DNA of 7,212 bases from Actinomycetes bacterium (lineage in GTDB: Bacteria > Planctomycetota > Phycisphaerae > JAACET01), in assembly GCA_030631725.1 (NCBI GenBank), contig DAOVKO010000105.1, positions 1 through 7,212 on the forward strand, in the 5' to 3' direction. The notes under the pieces were generated by a model. That model was not told the origin of the DNA, did no database searches, and saw nothing but the letters and a program-made list of their open reading frames with translations. Below are positions 1 to 6,563 of this stretch, piece after piece (position 1 is the stretch's first letter; every line of letters begins with the position of its first letter). Position numbers and translations under genes: made by a program.

Positions 1-1601
1 TCGATATTTGACATTACCTTCTCGTACTGTGATCCACTGGTGGCGATGAAGACGGTGGGCATACCTTTGTTGATCAGGGCAATCGGGCCGTGCTTCATCT
101 CGGCGGCGGGCAGGCCCTCGGCGTGGGCGTAGGAGATCTCTTTGAGCTTCAAGGCACCCTCCAGGGCCAGCGGATAATTGTAACCGCGCCCCAGGCAGAG
201 CCAGTTGTCGCATCGCAGACAAGACTGGGCGACCTTTCGGATCTGGTCGGAGAGGCAGAGAATATTTTTGATCCTGGCGGGCATCTCGGCCAAGGACTGC
301 AGAAGGCGTTGAGCCTGCTCCTGGTCGAGAGATCGGCGGCGTCCCAGGTATATAGCCAAGAGGGTCAGGACGGCCAATTGGCTGGTGAAGGCCTTGGTGG
401 AGGCGACACCAATCTCCGGTCCGCAGTGCAGATATATTCCGGCGTCGGCCTCGCGGGCAATGGTTGAGCCGACGACATTGACTACGCCCAAGGCCAAGGC
501 TCCGCGATCCTTGGCTTCGCGGAGGGCAGCGAGCGTGTCGGCGGTTTCGCCGGACTGGCTGACGGCGATGACCACCGTGCCGGGCTCGATGATGGGATTG
601 CGATAGCGGAACTCGCTGGCGTATTCGACCTCCGTGGGGATGCGTGCCAATTGCTCTAAAAGGAATTCTCCGACCAGGCCGGCGTGCCAGGCCGTCCCGC
701 AAGCGATGATGATAATTCGCTTGGCCTGGGCCAACTGCTCCTTGACGTTTTCGAGTCCGCCGAGGATTGCCTTGCCGGCCTGAAGGTCAATTCGTCCGCG
801 AAGGGTGTTTTCCAGGGAAGTGGGCTGCTCGAAGATCTCCTTGAGCATGAAGTGGTCGTAACCGTCGAGCTCGATCTGCTGGAGACTGAACTCGATGTTC
901 TCCAGTTCCTTGTCGACGGTGACGTTGTCCAGAGTGAGGGTGCGAAAAGCATCGGGGCTGATCACGACCATTTCACCGTCTTCGAGATAAACGGCCCTGG
1001 TGGTGTGCTCGACGATGGCAGAGGCGTCGCTGGCGATGATATGCTCATTCTCGCCGACTCCAACGAGTAAGGGGCTTCCCTTGCGTGCGGCGACAATGGT
1101 GTCGGGATGGTCGGCACTGATGACGGCTATGCCGTAAGTACCTTCGACCTCCTTGAGAGCCTTCTGGACGGCGTCAACCAGGTTGCCGCGATAGAGGAAG
1201 CTGATAAGGTTCACCAGGACCTCGGAGTCGGTCTGAGAACTGAAGTGCTTGCCCTGACTCTGGAGCCAGGTTTTCAGGGCAGCGTAGTTTTCAATAATTC
1301 CGTTGTGTACCAGGGCGATGCGTCCGGTATCATCGAGGTGGGGGTGGGCATTGGAGGTGGTGGGTGCACCGTGGGTGGCCCAGCGGGTGTGGGCAATGCC
1401 AATGGTTCCGTGAGCGGTGGTTTCATCGAGTATTTCTTCGAGGCTGGAGATTCTCCCGGCTGCCCGCTGGAGGGCTAATTTACCGTCCTGGATGACGGCC
1501 AGACCTGCAGAGTCATAGCCGCGGTACTCGAGGCGTTTGATTCCTTCGATGAGAATCCTGTGGCAGGATTTGTGGCCGGCATAAGCGACTATTCCGCACA
1601 T
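1..1601 (-). CDS. glmS: Glutamine--fructose-6-phosphate aminotransferase (isomerizing), 3' end cut by window edge
   Basis: Makes glucosamine-6-phosphate from fructose-6-phosphate and glutamine in the cytosol, the first committed step to UDP-GlcNAc. About 533 codons are visible and the family is about 610, so roughly 75 C-terminal residues are missing, including the conserved C-terminal tail with the lysine that binds the sugar. The N-terminal class II glutaminase domain (about 1-220) begins MCGIVAYAG, with the nucleophile Cys2. It also has RLEYRGYDSAG, TRWATHG (Arg73, His77), HNGIIEN (Asn100-Gly101) and TDSEV (Asp125). The isomerase part shows the SIS motifs CGTAWHAG, SQSGETADT and STKAFTSQ. 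The start is fixed by the required MCGI N-terminus and by an AGGAG ribosome site at 1610-1614. It lies 38 bases after the ACP gene, too close for a glmS ribozyme. This position suggests that amino-sugar supply is co-expressed with the upstream sugar genes. It could still be the cell's only glmS. Confidence 0.98.
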   Translation of the reverse strand, partial: MCGIVAYAGHKSCHRILIEGIKRLEYRGYDSAGLAVIQDGKLALQRAAGRISSLEEILDETTAHGTIGIAHTRWATHGAPTTSNAHPHLDDTGRIALVHNGIIENYAALKTWLQSQGKHFSSQTDSEVLVNLISFLYRGNLVDAVQKALKEVEGTYGIAVISADHPDTIVAARKGSPLLVGVGENEHIIASDASAIVEHTTRAVYLEDGEMVVISPDAFRTLTLDNVTVDKELENIEFSLQQIELDGYDHFMLKEIFEQPTSLENTLRGRIDLQAGKAILGGLENVKEQLAQAKRIIIIACGTAWHAGLVGEFLLEQLARIPTEVEYASEFRYRNPIIEPGTVVIAVSQSGETADTLAALREAKDRGALALGVVNVVGSTIAREADAGIYLHCGPEIGVASTKAFTSQLAVLTLLAIYLGRRRSLDQEQAQRLLQSLAEMPARIKNILCLSDQIRKVAQSCLRCDNWLCLGRGYNYPLALEGALKLKEISYAHAEGLPAAEMKHGPIALINKGMPTVFIATSGSQYEKVMSNI

Positions 1602-1639
1602 GTGTGTATCTCCTGGGCAGGGGTCTCAATCGAAGCGGC

Positions 1640-1879
1640 TCAGGTGGGCAGCTCCACGCCATGCTTGTCGAGCAGGGCCCTGATGGCTGAGATGCTGTTC
1701 ATGTCTATAGCCTCATCCGTGCTAATAGTAATCCCGTAGGCGCTTTCCAGGGCCAATAATATACTTAGCTGCCGCAAAGAGTCCCAGGCTTCGACATTTT
1801 CGATGGAGCTGTCATCCGATAATGACTGAGGCGATACGCCTAATACTGAGCCAATCACTTCCTTCAGGGGTTCTGTCAT
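1640..1879 (-). CDS. Acyl carrier protein (phosphopantetheine-binding)
   Basis: A 79-residue acidic protein with the size and four-helix pattern of an acyl carrier protein. The phosphopantetheine attachment site is EAWDSLRQL, with Ser34 as the modified serine (codon 1778-1780). The motif follows the usual D-S-L core, and a Trp before the Asp is common in stand-alone ACPs of polysaccharide and secondary-metabolite clusters. The overall pattern (hydrophobic helix 1, DSSIENVEAWDSL, then LLALESAYGI) fits the PP-binding family. It probably is not the housekeeping fatty-acid AcpP, because it sits among sugar genes rather than fab genes and lacks AcpP's typical DSLD-VELVMALE. Its likely role is to present an acyl group to a neighbouring transferase, which is inference. 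It starts 14 bases after the 68-residue gene, with a weak GGGA ribosome site at 1888-1891. The substrate cannot be told from sequence. Confidence 0.9.
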   Translation of the reverse strand: MTEPLKEVIGSVLGVSPQSLSDDSSIENVEAWDSLRQLSILLALESAYGITISTDEAIDMNSISAIRALLDKHGVELPT

Positions 1880-1893
1880 AGTTATATTCCCGG

Positions 1894-2100
1894 CTAACGC
1901 TCTTCGACCTGTAAATAATCGGCGTAATCGGCGGGTAACTTATCCAGGTTGGCCCGGAATTGTATTGGCCCGTCGTGGGCGGCGAAGTGGACGTCGTGCA
2001 AAAGCGGTCCTGCACTGAGCAAGTCCAGCAAGGCGTTGAGGGCTCGTTGGTGGCGGCCCTGAGCGATGAGCTGTTTTATCTGTTCTCTGTTTGGCGACAT
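1894..2100 (-). CDS. Small hypothetical protein (68 aa) between VOC and ACP genes
   Basis: Not recognised as any named family. The N-terminal half (about 5-30) looks like an amphipathic helix pair, with IKQLIAQGRHQRALNALL resembling a single TPR-like helical hairpin. The C-terminal half is polar and aromatic, contains HDVHFAAHDG, and ends in an acidic tail. It has no signal peptide, membrane segment or cysteine. It is supported as a gene by its fit between two genes on the same strand: 33 bases after the VOC stop and 14 bases before the ACP start. It also begins with ATG and ends with TAG. The ribosome site is weak, since there is no clear GGAG upstream of 2100. It could be a small partner of the ACP or a shortened remnant of a larger protein. 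The tight spacing argues for a translated gene, but coding status is only moderately sure. Confidence 0.6.
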   Translation of the reverse strand: MSPNREQIKQLIAQGRHQRALNALLDLLSAGPLLHDVHFAAHDGPIQFRANLDKLPADYADYLQVEER

Positions 2101-2133
2101 ACTTACAATGATTTCTACCAGATTTGCTGTTGG

Positions 2134-2565
2134 TTATGAGTTTTCACCGGCGTCGGCCAAGGCTTCGACAAACTCGACGATTTGCTGATCCGCGGTGAAG
2201 ACGAAGGCGATTTTGCGATTGGCCAGAGCTGGGGCTTCGACGGGCTCGGAGATTATACGAGAGCCCTGTCGGCGGGCGAGCTCCAGGGCCTCGTCGAGGT
2301 CCGCGACCTCGAAGCAAAGGTGATTGGGGCCGCCGCCTTTTTTCAGGGCCGAAGCCACGGGAGAGTCCTCACTGTCTGGGGCCAACAGCTCCAACTGCAA
2401 AGTTCCCAGGACCGGGCCGGCGAGAAATTGAATGTGCACCTTTTGTTGCTGATCGTGGATAATTTCGGTCACGGCGGTGATATTCAGCAGCTTCTTGTAG
2501 AGCTCGGCGCTGCGTTTGATATCAGCCACTACGACGGCCAAGTGGTGCAATTTAATGTTGTTCAT
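2134..2565 (-). CDS. VOC-superfamily (glyoxalase-fold) protein, methylmalonyl-CoA epimerase-like
   Basis: A 143-residue vicinal-oxygen-chelate protein with two beta-alpha-beta-beta-beta halves. The first half opens HHLAVVVADI, and the second is marked by GGGPNHLCFEVADLDEAL. Candidate metal ligands lie where methylmalonyl-CoA epimerases have them: His8, Glu59 (in LQLELLAP), His82 and Glu131 (in QQIVEFVE). The phrases LELLAP and GGGPNHLCFEV are close to epimerase wording, so an acyl-CoA or acyl-thioester epimerase/isomerase is the nearest guess. VOC proteins are functionally diverse, however, and the substrate is not determined. The ATG overlaps the stop of the fusion gene by four bases (ATGA, 2562-2565), indicating translational coupling. 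A GGAG site lies 5 bases before it, inside the fusion gene's end. Lying among sugar and ACP genes, it may act on an acyl group destined for the sugar rather than in propionate metabolism. Confidence 0.88.
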   Translation of the reverse strand: MNNIKLHHLAVVVADIKRSAELYKKLLNITAVTEIIHDQQQKVHIQFLAGPVLGTLQLELLAPDSEDSPVASALKKGGGPNHLCFEVADLDEALELARRQGSRIISEPVEAPALANRKIAFVFTADQQIVEFVEALADAGENS

Positions 2566-4418
2566 GGCTTCTCCAGCCGTCTGACTATGCGGGCGGGGTT
2601 TCCAGCCACCAGTGTGTAGTCGGGCACATCATGAGCTACGACGGCGCCCATGGCCACGACGGCTCCTTGGCCGATGGTGCATTTGTTGAGAATAACGGCC
2701 TGGGAGCCTATCAGAGCGTAGTCCTTGACGATGACTTCCCCAGAGATGCGGGCTCCGGGATGCACGCTGGAGTATTTACCGAGGCAAACGTCATGAGCGA
2801 TGGTGCAACCCATATTCACCAGGACGGCCTGGTCCAGATAGACGTTGACGGTAATCACACAAGCGGCAGCGATGAATACACCGTCCTGGATCGAACTGCC
2901 GGCCCCGATAGTCGAGCTGGGATGGATGATGGTGGCTAGAGGAACATTATTGCCTTGGGCGATACGAACAAACTTTTCGCGGACATAGCCATCTCCGGTC
3001 GCGGGCATGGCCCATACATCGGTGGATTTGTATTCGGCGAGGCGGTCCACGGTTCCCAGAACAGGCAGATCGAGGAGTTTCTGGCCGCAAAGTGCCTGCT
3101 TATCGTCGAGGTAACCGAGGACCTCAAAGGTTGGGCAAACACTGTTGAGCTGGGCCACGGTATTGGCCAATTCGCGGGCCAAACCTCCGGCGCCCATTAT
3201 GATGAGCTTCTTGGGGGGTTTGGCGAGAGAGGATGACCTGCATTTGGCTTTTGTCTGCGAAGCCGAAGCCTCCACTTTGATAAAACCTCCCAAAGCAGCA
3301 AGAACCGCCACCGCTGCCAGGATCAGGACGTATAATAGAGCTACGTGTCTGGTTCTCAGCGCCAAAGTGCCCACGGCGACGACCACGGCCAGTACCGCCA
3401 GGACGTAGCAAACCACCACGCTCATGCGGAGCGAGAAACCCCGATCTACCAATTGGTCGTAAAAGTGACTGCGATCGCCCCCGAAGATCGGACGCTTGTT
3501 ACGAATTCTGCGGACCAAAGCCAGGCCGGTATCGAATATGGGCAGTCCCATAATCATCAGGCCGGCCAAAAACCATTTGACTGCGCCTGGCTTGTCGGCA
3601 AAAAGAATAATAAACACCGCCGCCAGATAGCCCAGGAAGGTGCTCCCGGCGTCGCCCAGAAATATGGTGGCTGGATTGAAGTTGTAAAGCAAAAAGCCCA
3701 GAGCCGCGGCGGTCAGGGCCATGGCCAAGACTGTTGCCAATTCGTTAAAGCGGTAAGCACTGCCAAGCTTGTCGGCGCACCAACCGGGCACGGCCCAGGC
3801 GCCGATATGGGTGGCCACCAGCAGAAAGCCAACGGCTATGATAATCATCACGCCGCTACACAAGCCGTCCAGCCCGTCGAGTAGGTTGATGGCGTTGGAG
3901 GCGCCGGCGACGAGCAATATCTGGATCAGCAGGCTGGCGGCTATGAACTCCGGGCTGCCTGGGGCAAAGAGAATCAGGCCCTGTATGGTGATTTGGGGAA
4001 TGGCCTCGAACCGTACGCCGGCGATGTACAAGCCAACGGCTACCACAATCTGCCCAATAAGTTTGTAGGTGGGACGGATTTCCTTGAGGTCATCGACCAA
4101 GCCGAGGCTCAATAGTATCGCACCACCAAGGACGATGGCCATTATTTCCTGCAGGTACTGGGGGCTGCTGCTAAAAGCCCAAATGAGCACAGGGAGCATA
4201 CAGGCGATAAAGATCGCCAGGCCTCCCAAATAGGGAATGGGCCTGGCGTGGGGTTTGAGCAAGCCCTCGGGGCGATCGTAGAGCTGCCAGCGAATGGCCA
4301 GGCTGCGGAGCAAGGGTGTTAGAACCACGACGGCAGCAAAGGAAATGACGTAGACCCACCAGGGTTGCCAGAGGGTTCGTATCACCTCGATAAGACTTGG
4401 GGCATTAGGTGGAAGCAT
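2562..4418 (-). CDS. Fusion: WecA/TagO-type polyprenyl-phosphate sugar-1-phosphate transferase + NeuD/PglD-type acyltransferase
   Basis: A 618-residue two-domain protein in one unbroken frame. Residues 1-380 are a membrane domain with about eleven hydrophobic segments and the motifs of the MraY/WecA family: YLGGLAIF (63-70), LVDDLKE (Asp109-Asp110), NAINLLDGLDGL (175-186), IFLGDAGS (Asp256), PIFDT (Asp296) and GGDRSHFYDQL (His318). This family transfers sugar-1-phosphate from a UDP-sugar to undecaprenyl phosphate at the inner membrane. A polar linker (about 382-402) leads to residues 403-618. These have the NeuD/PglD layout: a Rossmann-like start (KLIIMGAGGLARE), then a left-handed beta-helix of hexapeptide repeats from about 498 (IHPSSTIGAG) to VAGNPARIVRR. 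AHD at 541-543 contains the probable catalytic base His542. PglD-type enzymes acetylate the 4-amine of UDP-amino sugars, so the fusion would couple acylation to lipid loading. A GGAGA ribosome site lies at 4428-4432. Stop and start overlap with the VOC gene. Confidence 0.93.
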   Translation of the reverse strand: MLPPNAPSLIEVIRTLWQPWWVYVISFAAVVVLTPLLRSLAIRWQLYDRPEGLLKPHARPIPYLGGLAIFIACMLPVLIWAFSSSPQYLQEIMAIVLGGAILLSLGLVDDLKEIRPTYKLIGQIVVAVGLYIAGVRFEAIPQITIQGLILFAPGSPEFIAASLLIQILLVAGASNAINLLDGLDGLCSGVMIIIAVGFLLVATHIGAWAVPGWCADKLGSAYRFNELATVLAMALTAAALGFLLYNFNPATIFLGDAGSTFLGYLAAVFIILFADKPGAVKWFLAGLMIMGLPIFDTGLALVRRIRNKRPIFGGDRSHFYDQLVDRGFSLRMSVVVCYVLAVLAVVVAVGTLALRTRHVALLYVLILAAVAVLAALGGFIKVEASASQTKAKCRSSSLAKPPKKLIIMGAGGLARELANTVAQLNSVCPTFEVLGYLDDKQALCGQKLLDLPVLGTVDRLAEYKSTDVWAMPATGDGYVREKFVRIAQGNNVPLATIIHPSSTIGAGSSIQDGVFIAAACVITVNVYLDQAVLVNMGCTIAHDVCLGKYSSVHPGARISGEVIVKDYALIGSQAVILNKCTIGQGAVVAMGAVVAHDVPDYTLVAGNPARIVRRLEKP

Positions 4419-4498
4419 GAGCTATTTTCTCCACAGTACAGGCCCAGTGCACAAGGCAACGATTTTGGCCACCCGGTTCCTTTGCTGGCTTGGAGACA

Positions 4499-5608
4499 TT
4501 AAGAGTCGCTAGCGGCACAGCGGACGGCGTCGATGACCTGGTCTATCTGCTGGTCGGTAAGGCCTGCGCCGCTGGGCAGAACAATGCCCTGTTCCCAAAT
4601 CTTGTACGCCACCGGGAAGCGTTCGCGACCATCGACACAACTGAGGTGCTTGTTTTCACAGACTGGTGCGAAGATGGGGCGGGCCTCGATTTGCCGCTCC
4701 CGCAAGCAGGCCATCAACTCACGGCTGGTCATGCCGAACTCTTGAGGCTCAACCAGGGCGGTGTACAGCCAGAAGTTGGACTGAGCACCGTGTATGTAGC
4801 CGGGGCCCCGCCAGCCGGGCAGCTCGGCAAGGCCCTGTTGGTATTTACTGAATATCTGACGGCGGCGGTCAATCATCTGCTCGAGGCGTTCCATTTGGGC
4901 CAAGCCGACGGCGGCCTGCATATTGGTCAGGCGGTAGTTGTAGCCCAGAGCGTCATGAAGGTACTCGAGGCTGTCGCTGCGGGCCTGGGTTACCAGGTGT
5001 CGGCACTGCCGGGCGAGCTCTTCGTCGTCGGTAACGATCATGCCACCGCCCCCGCAGGTTACGAGTTTGTTGCCGTTGAAGCTGAAGGCTGAGATCCGGC
5101 CGAAGGTGCCCGTATGCTTTTTCTTGTAGCGGGTGCCGATGCTCTCGCAGGCATCTTCGAGGACGCAGACACTCGTGCTCTCGGCAATGGCCATGATCTT
5201 GTCCATCTGACAAGGCTGACCGTAGAGGTGCACCGGCAGGATTACCTTGGTGTGGTCATTGATCGCTTCGGCGAGCCTGGCGGGGTCCATATTAAAGGTT
5301 TGGTCCTCGACGTCAACTATGACAGGGGTGGCCTGGCAGTAGAGGACGACATTGACCGTGGCGATGAAGGTGGTGGCTGGGACGATGACCTGGTCGCCGG
5401 CTTGTACGCCGAGCATCTGCAGGGCGACGTGCATGGCGGCTGTTCCCGAAGCACAGGCCACGGCGTATTTGGCGCCCACAAAAGAGGCCAGCGAATTCTC
5501 AAAATCGTCAAGGAAACGGCCAACGGAGGTGATCCAATTGGTATCCAGACACTCTTTGAGATACTTCCATTCATTGCCCCTTAGATCGGGAATCGAAAGA
5601 TGGATCAC
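4499..5608 (-). CDS. DegT/DnrJ/EryC1/StrS (LegC-type) PLP-dependent sugar aminotransferase
   Basis: A 369-residue fold-type I aminotransferase that places an amino group on a nucleotide-linked keto sugar, typically UDP-4-keto-6-deoxy-GlcNAc, using glutamate as donor. The N-terminus GNEWKYLKECLDTNWITSVG and the active-site stretch SFNGNKLVTCGGGG resemble LegC-type enzymes. Counting from a Met encoded by TTG at 5611, the PLP-lysine is Lys182 and the cofactor-ring aspartate is Asp153 (in LEDACES). The phosphate-binding stretch is ASGTAA (54-59), and GYNYRLTNMQAA near the C-terminal third is also typical. The start chosen is GTG at 5608, because a strong AGGAGGT lies five bases upstream and the protein then begins (M)IHLSIPDL, like its relatives. 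TTG at 5611 would be only two bases from the ribosome site. It is the first gene of the sugar block, with 80 bases before the fusion gene. The exact sugar and carbon position are inferred. Confidence 0.93.
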   Translation of the reverse strand: MIHLSIPDLRGNEWKYLKECLDTNWITSVGRFLDDFENSLASFVGAKYAVACASGTAAMHVALQMLGVQAGDQVIVPATTFIATVNVVLYCQATPVIVDVEDQTFNMDPARLAEAINDHTKVILPVHLYGQPCQMDKIMAIAESTSVCVLEDACESIGTRYKKKHTGTFGRISAFSFNGNKLVTCGGGGMIVTDDEELARQCRHLVTQARSDSLEYLHDALGYNYRLTNMQAAVGLAQMERLEQMIDRRRQIFSKYQQGLAELPGWRGPGYIHGAQSNFWLYTALVEPQEFGMTSRELMACLRERQIEARPIFAPVCENKHLSCVDGRERFPVAYKIWEQGIVLPSGAGLTDQQIDQVIDAVRCAASDS

Positions 5609-5613
5609 CAATG

Positions 5614-5620
5614 ACCTCCT
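5614..5620 (-). promoter_or_regulatory. Strong Shine-Dalgarno that decides the aminotransferase start
   Basis: The minus strand reads AGGAGGT here, a near-perfect anti-16S match. The spacing is five bases to GTG at 5606-5608 but only two to TTG at 5609-5611, so GTG is favoured as the start codon. Confidence 0.8.
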
Positions 5621-5684
5621 GCAAATGACTGCCGAAACAGCTTACCTGTTTTATTACGACTTCTGCGGTATCCGGTTCGGTCCA

Positions 5685-5728
5685 GGCTATAAGCTGCGCC
5701 GAAGATAGTAGTTACATCGGCTATAAGC
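5685..5728. repeat. Pair of 10-bp direct repeats GGCTATAAGC in the scpA-aminotransferase spacer
   Basis: The ten-base word occurs at 5685-5694 and 5719-5728, 34 bases apart. The second copy, with the next base, forms the interrupted palindrome GGCT-ATA-AGCC. Paired near-palindromes upstream of the aminotransferase could be an operator, but two short copies may arise by chance and no convincing promoter pair was found beside them. Confidence 0.35.
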
Positions 5729-5729
5729 C

Positions 5730-5759
5730 CTGGGGGATTTGAGAGAATCCGGCCCCCAG
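5730..5759 (-). terminator. GC-rich hairpin just after scpA, possible weak terminator or processing site
   Basis: CTGGGGG at 5730-5736 pairs with CCCCCAG at 5753-5759 (7 bp, 16-base loop). An alternative fold pairs CTGGG plus GGATT with AATCC plus CCCAG around a six-base loop, leaving a GGCC bulge. The hairpin begins 12 bases past the scpA stop. No U-run follows it on the minus strand, so intrinsic termination would be weak. It may instead mark an RNA 3' end or attenuate read-through into the sugar genes. Confidence 0.4.
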
Positions 5760-5771
5760 CGTCCTCGCCCA

Positions 5772-6563
5772 TCAGTGGGAGTTGTCAGGGTCATTGGCCT
5801 GGGTCGATTCGGCTTGGCCGGTTGTTATCGGAAAAATGTAGATTTCCTCCGTAGCTTTGGATTGCTCAGCCCGGATGAGCTCTTGGCGGATTAGCTCCAA
5901 GAGGGCCAGAAACAATCCGATAATTTCGCCTTTAGTTACTCGGCCTCTAAAGATATCGCTGAAGCTCAAAGAGCCTTCGGTTCTGAGACGGTCGATGATA
6001 TCGGCCTCGTAGAGCTCGATGGGCGCGTCGTCGTAGATGACCTCGTGCTGGTATTTTCCGGCCAAGGTGGCAGCCATGAGTTTATCGAAGGCTTCGAGCA
6101 GGTCCCAAACAGCCACGTCCCGCAGGTCGAGTTCACGCTGAGCCTCGTCGAGCTGCAAATCGTCCTTGCGCAGGGCTGGGGGATAGCGGGAAGCGGCAAG
6201 CTGGGCGGACTGGCCCAACTCCCTGGCGACGTCCTTGAATTGCTTGTATTCCAGTAACTGGCGGACCAGCTCCAGGCGGGGGTCCAGGGCTTCGCCGTCG
6301 TCGCCCTCAAGGACAGGGCGAGGAAGGAGCATTCTGGCCTTCAGTTCGATGAGGGAGGCGGCCAAGACCATGAATTCACCGGCCAAGGTCAGGTCGATCT
6401 GTTTGAGCAAATCCACGTACTTGCAGTACTGCTCGGTGATGTGGGCGATGGGGATGTCATAGATGTCCAACTCATCGCGCTTGATCAAATAGAGCAGCAA
6501 ATCAAGCGGACCGTTATAAACGTCCAGATCGACCCTGTATTCTGTTGGCTTACTATCTTCCAT
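5772..6563 (-). CDS. scpA: Segregation and condensation protein A (kleisin)
   Basis: The bridging kleisin subunit of the SMC-ScpAB condensin, which compacts and segregates the chromosome in the cytoplasm. From the chosen ATG the protein is 263 residues, a normal length. The N-terminal SMC-neck-binding region contains YNGPLDLLLYLIKRDELDIY followed by HITEQY, the hallmark of the family. A charged helical middle follows, and then a C-terminal winged helix (SFSDIFRGRVTKGEIIGLFLALLELI) that binds the SMC head. A TTG at 6608 would add 15 residues, but these are encoded by the AT-rich repeat and look nothing like an ScpA N-terminus, so ATG at 6563 (MEDSKPTEYRV) was chosen. No Shine-Dalgarno precedes it. 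scpB, often the next gene in bacteria, is not next here; the aminotransferase follows after a 163-base spacer. The trpS-then-scpA order occurs in various bacteria. Confidence 0.95.
   Translation of the reverse strand: MEDSKPTEYRVDLDVYNGPLDLLLYLIKRDELDIYDIPIAHITEQYCKYVDLLKQIDLTLAGEFMVLAASLIELKARMLLPRPVLEGDDGEALDPRLELVRQLLEYKQFKDVARELGQSAQLAASRYPPALRKDDLQLDEAQRELDLRDVAVWDLLEAFDKLMAATLAGKYQHEVIYDDAPIELYEADIIDRLRTEGSLSFSDIFRGRVTKGEIIGLFLALLELIRQELIRAEQSKATEEIYIFPITTGQAESTQANDPDNSH

Noticed and set aside
90..1478. Several plus-strand open frames of 73-128 codons opposite glmS
   Set aside because: They are mirror frames of the well-supported glmS coding strand. They have low-complexity Gly/Leu/Val-rich translations, match no family and have no ribosome sites.
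1602..1639. glmS ribozyme/riboswitch upstream of glmS
   Set aside because: Only 38 bases separate glmS from the ACP stop, too few for the ribozyme, and no matching core is visible.
3345..3884. 179-codon plus-strand frame opposite the fusion gene
   Set aside because: The translation is His/Gln/Ala-rich with no recognisable domain, and it lies opposite conserved membrane-transferase motifs.
4419..4498. Promoter or terminator in the 80-base gap before the fusion gene
   Set aside because: Apart from the GGAGA ribosome site, no clear stem with a U-run and no -35/-10 pair could be made out.
4490..5584. Long plus-strand open frames (200 and 156 codons) opposite the aminotransferase
   Set aside because: The opposite strand encodes an aminotransferase with all family motifs. 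These frames are shadows produced by codon bias.
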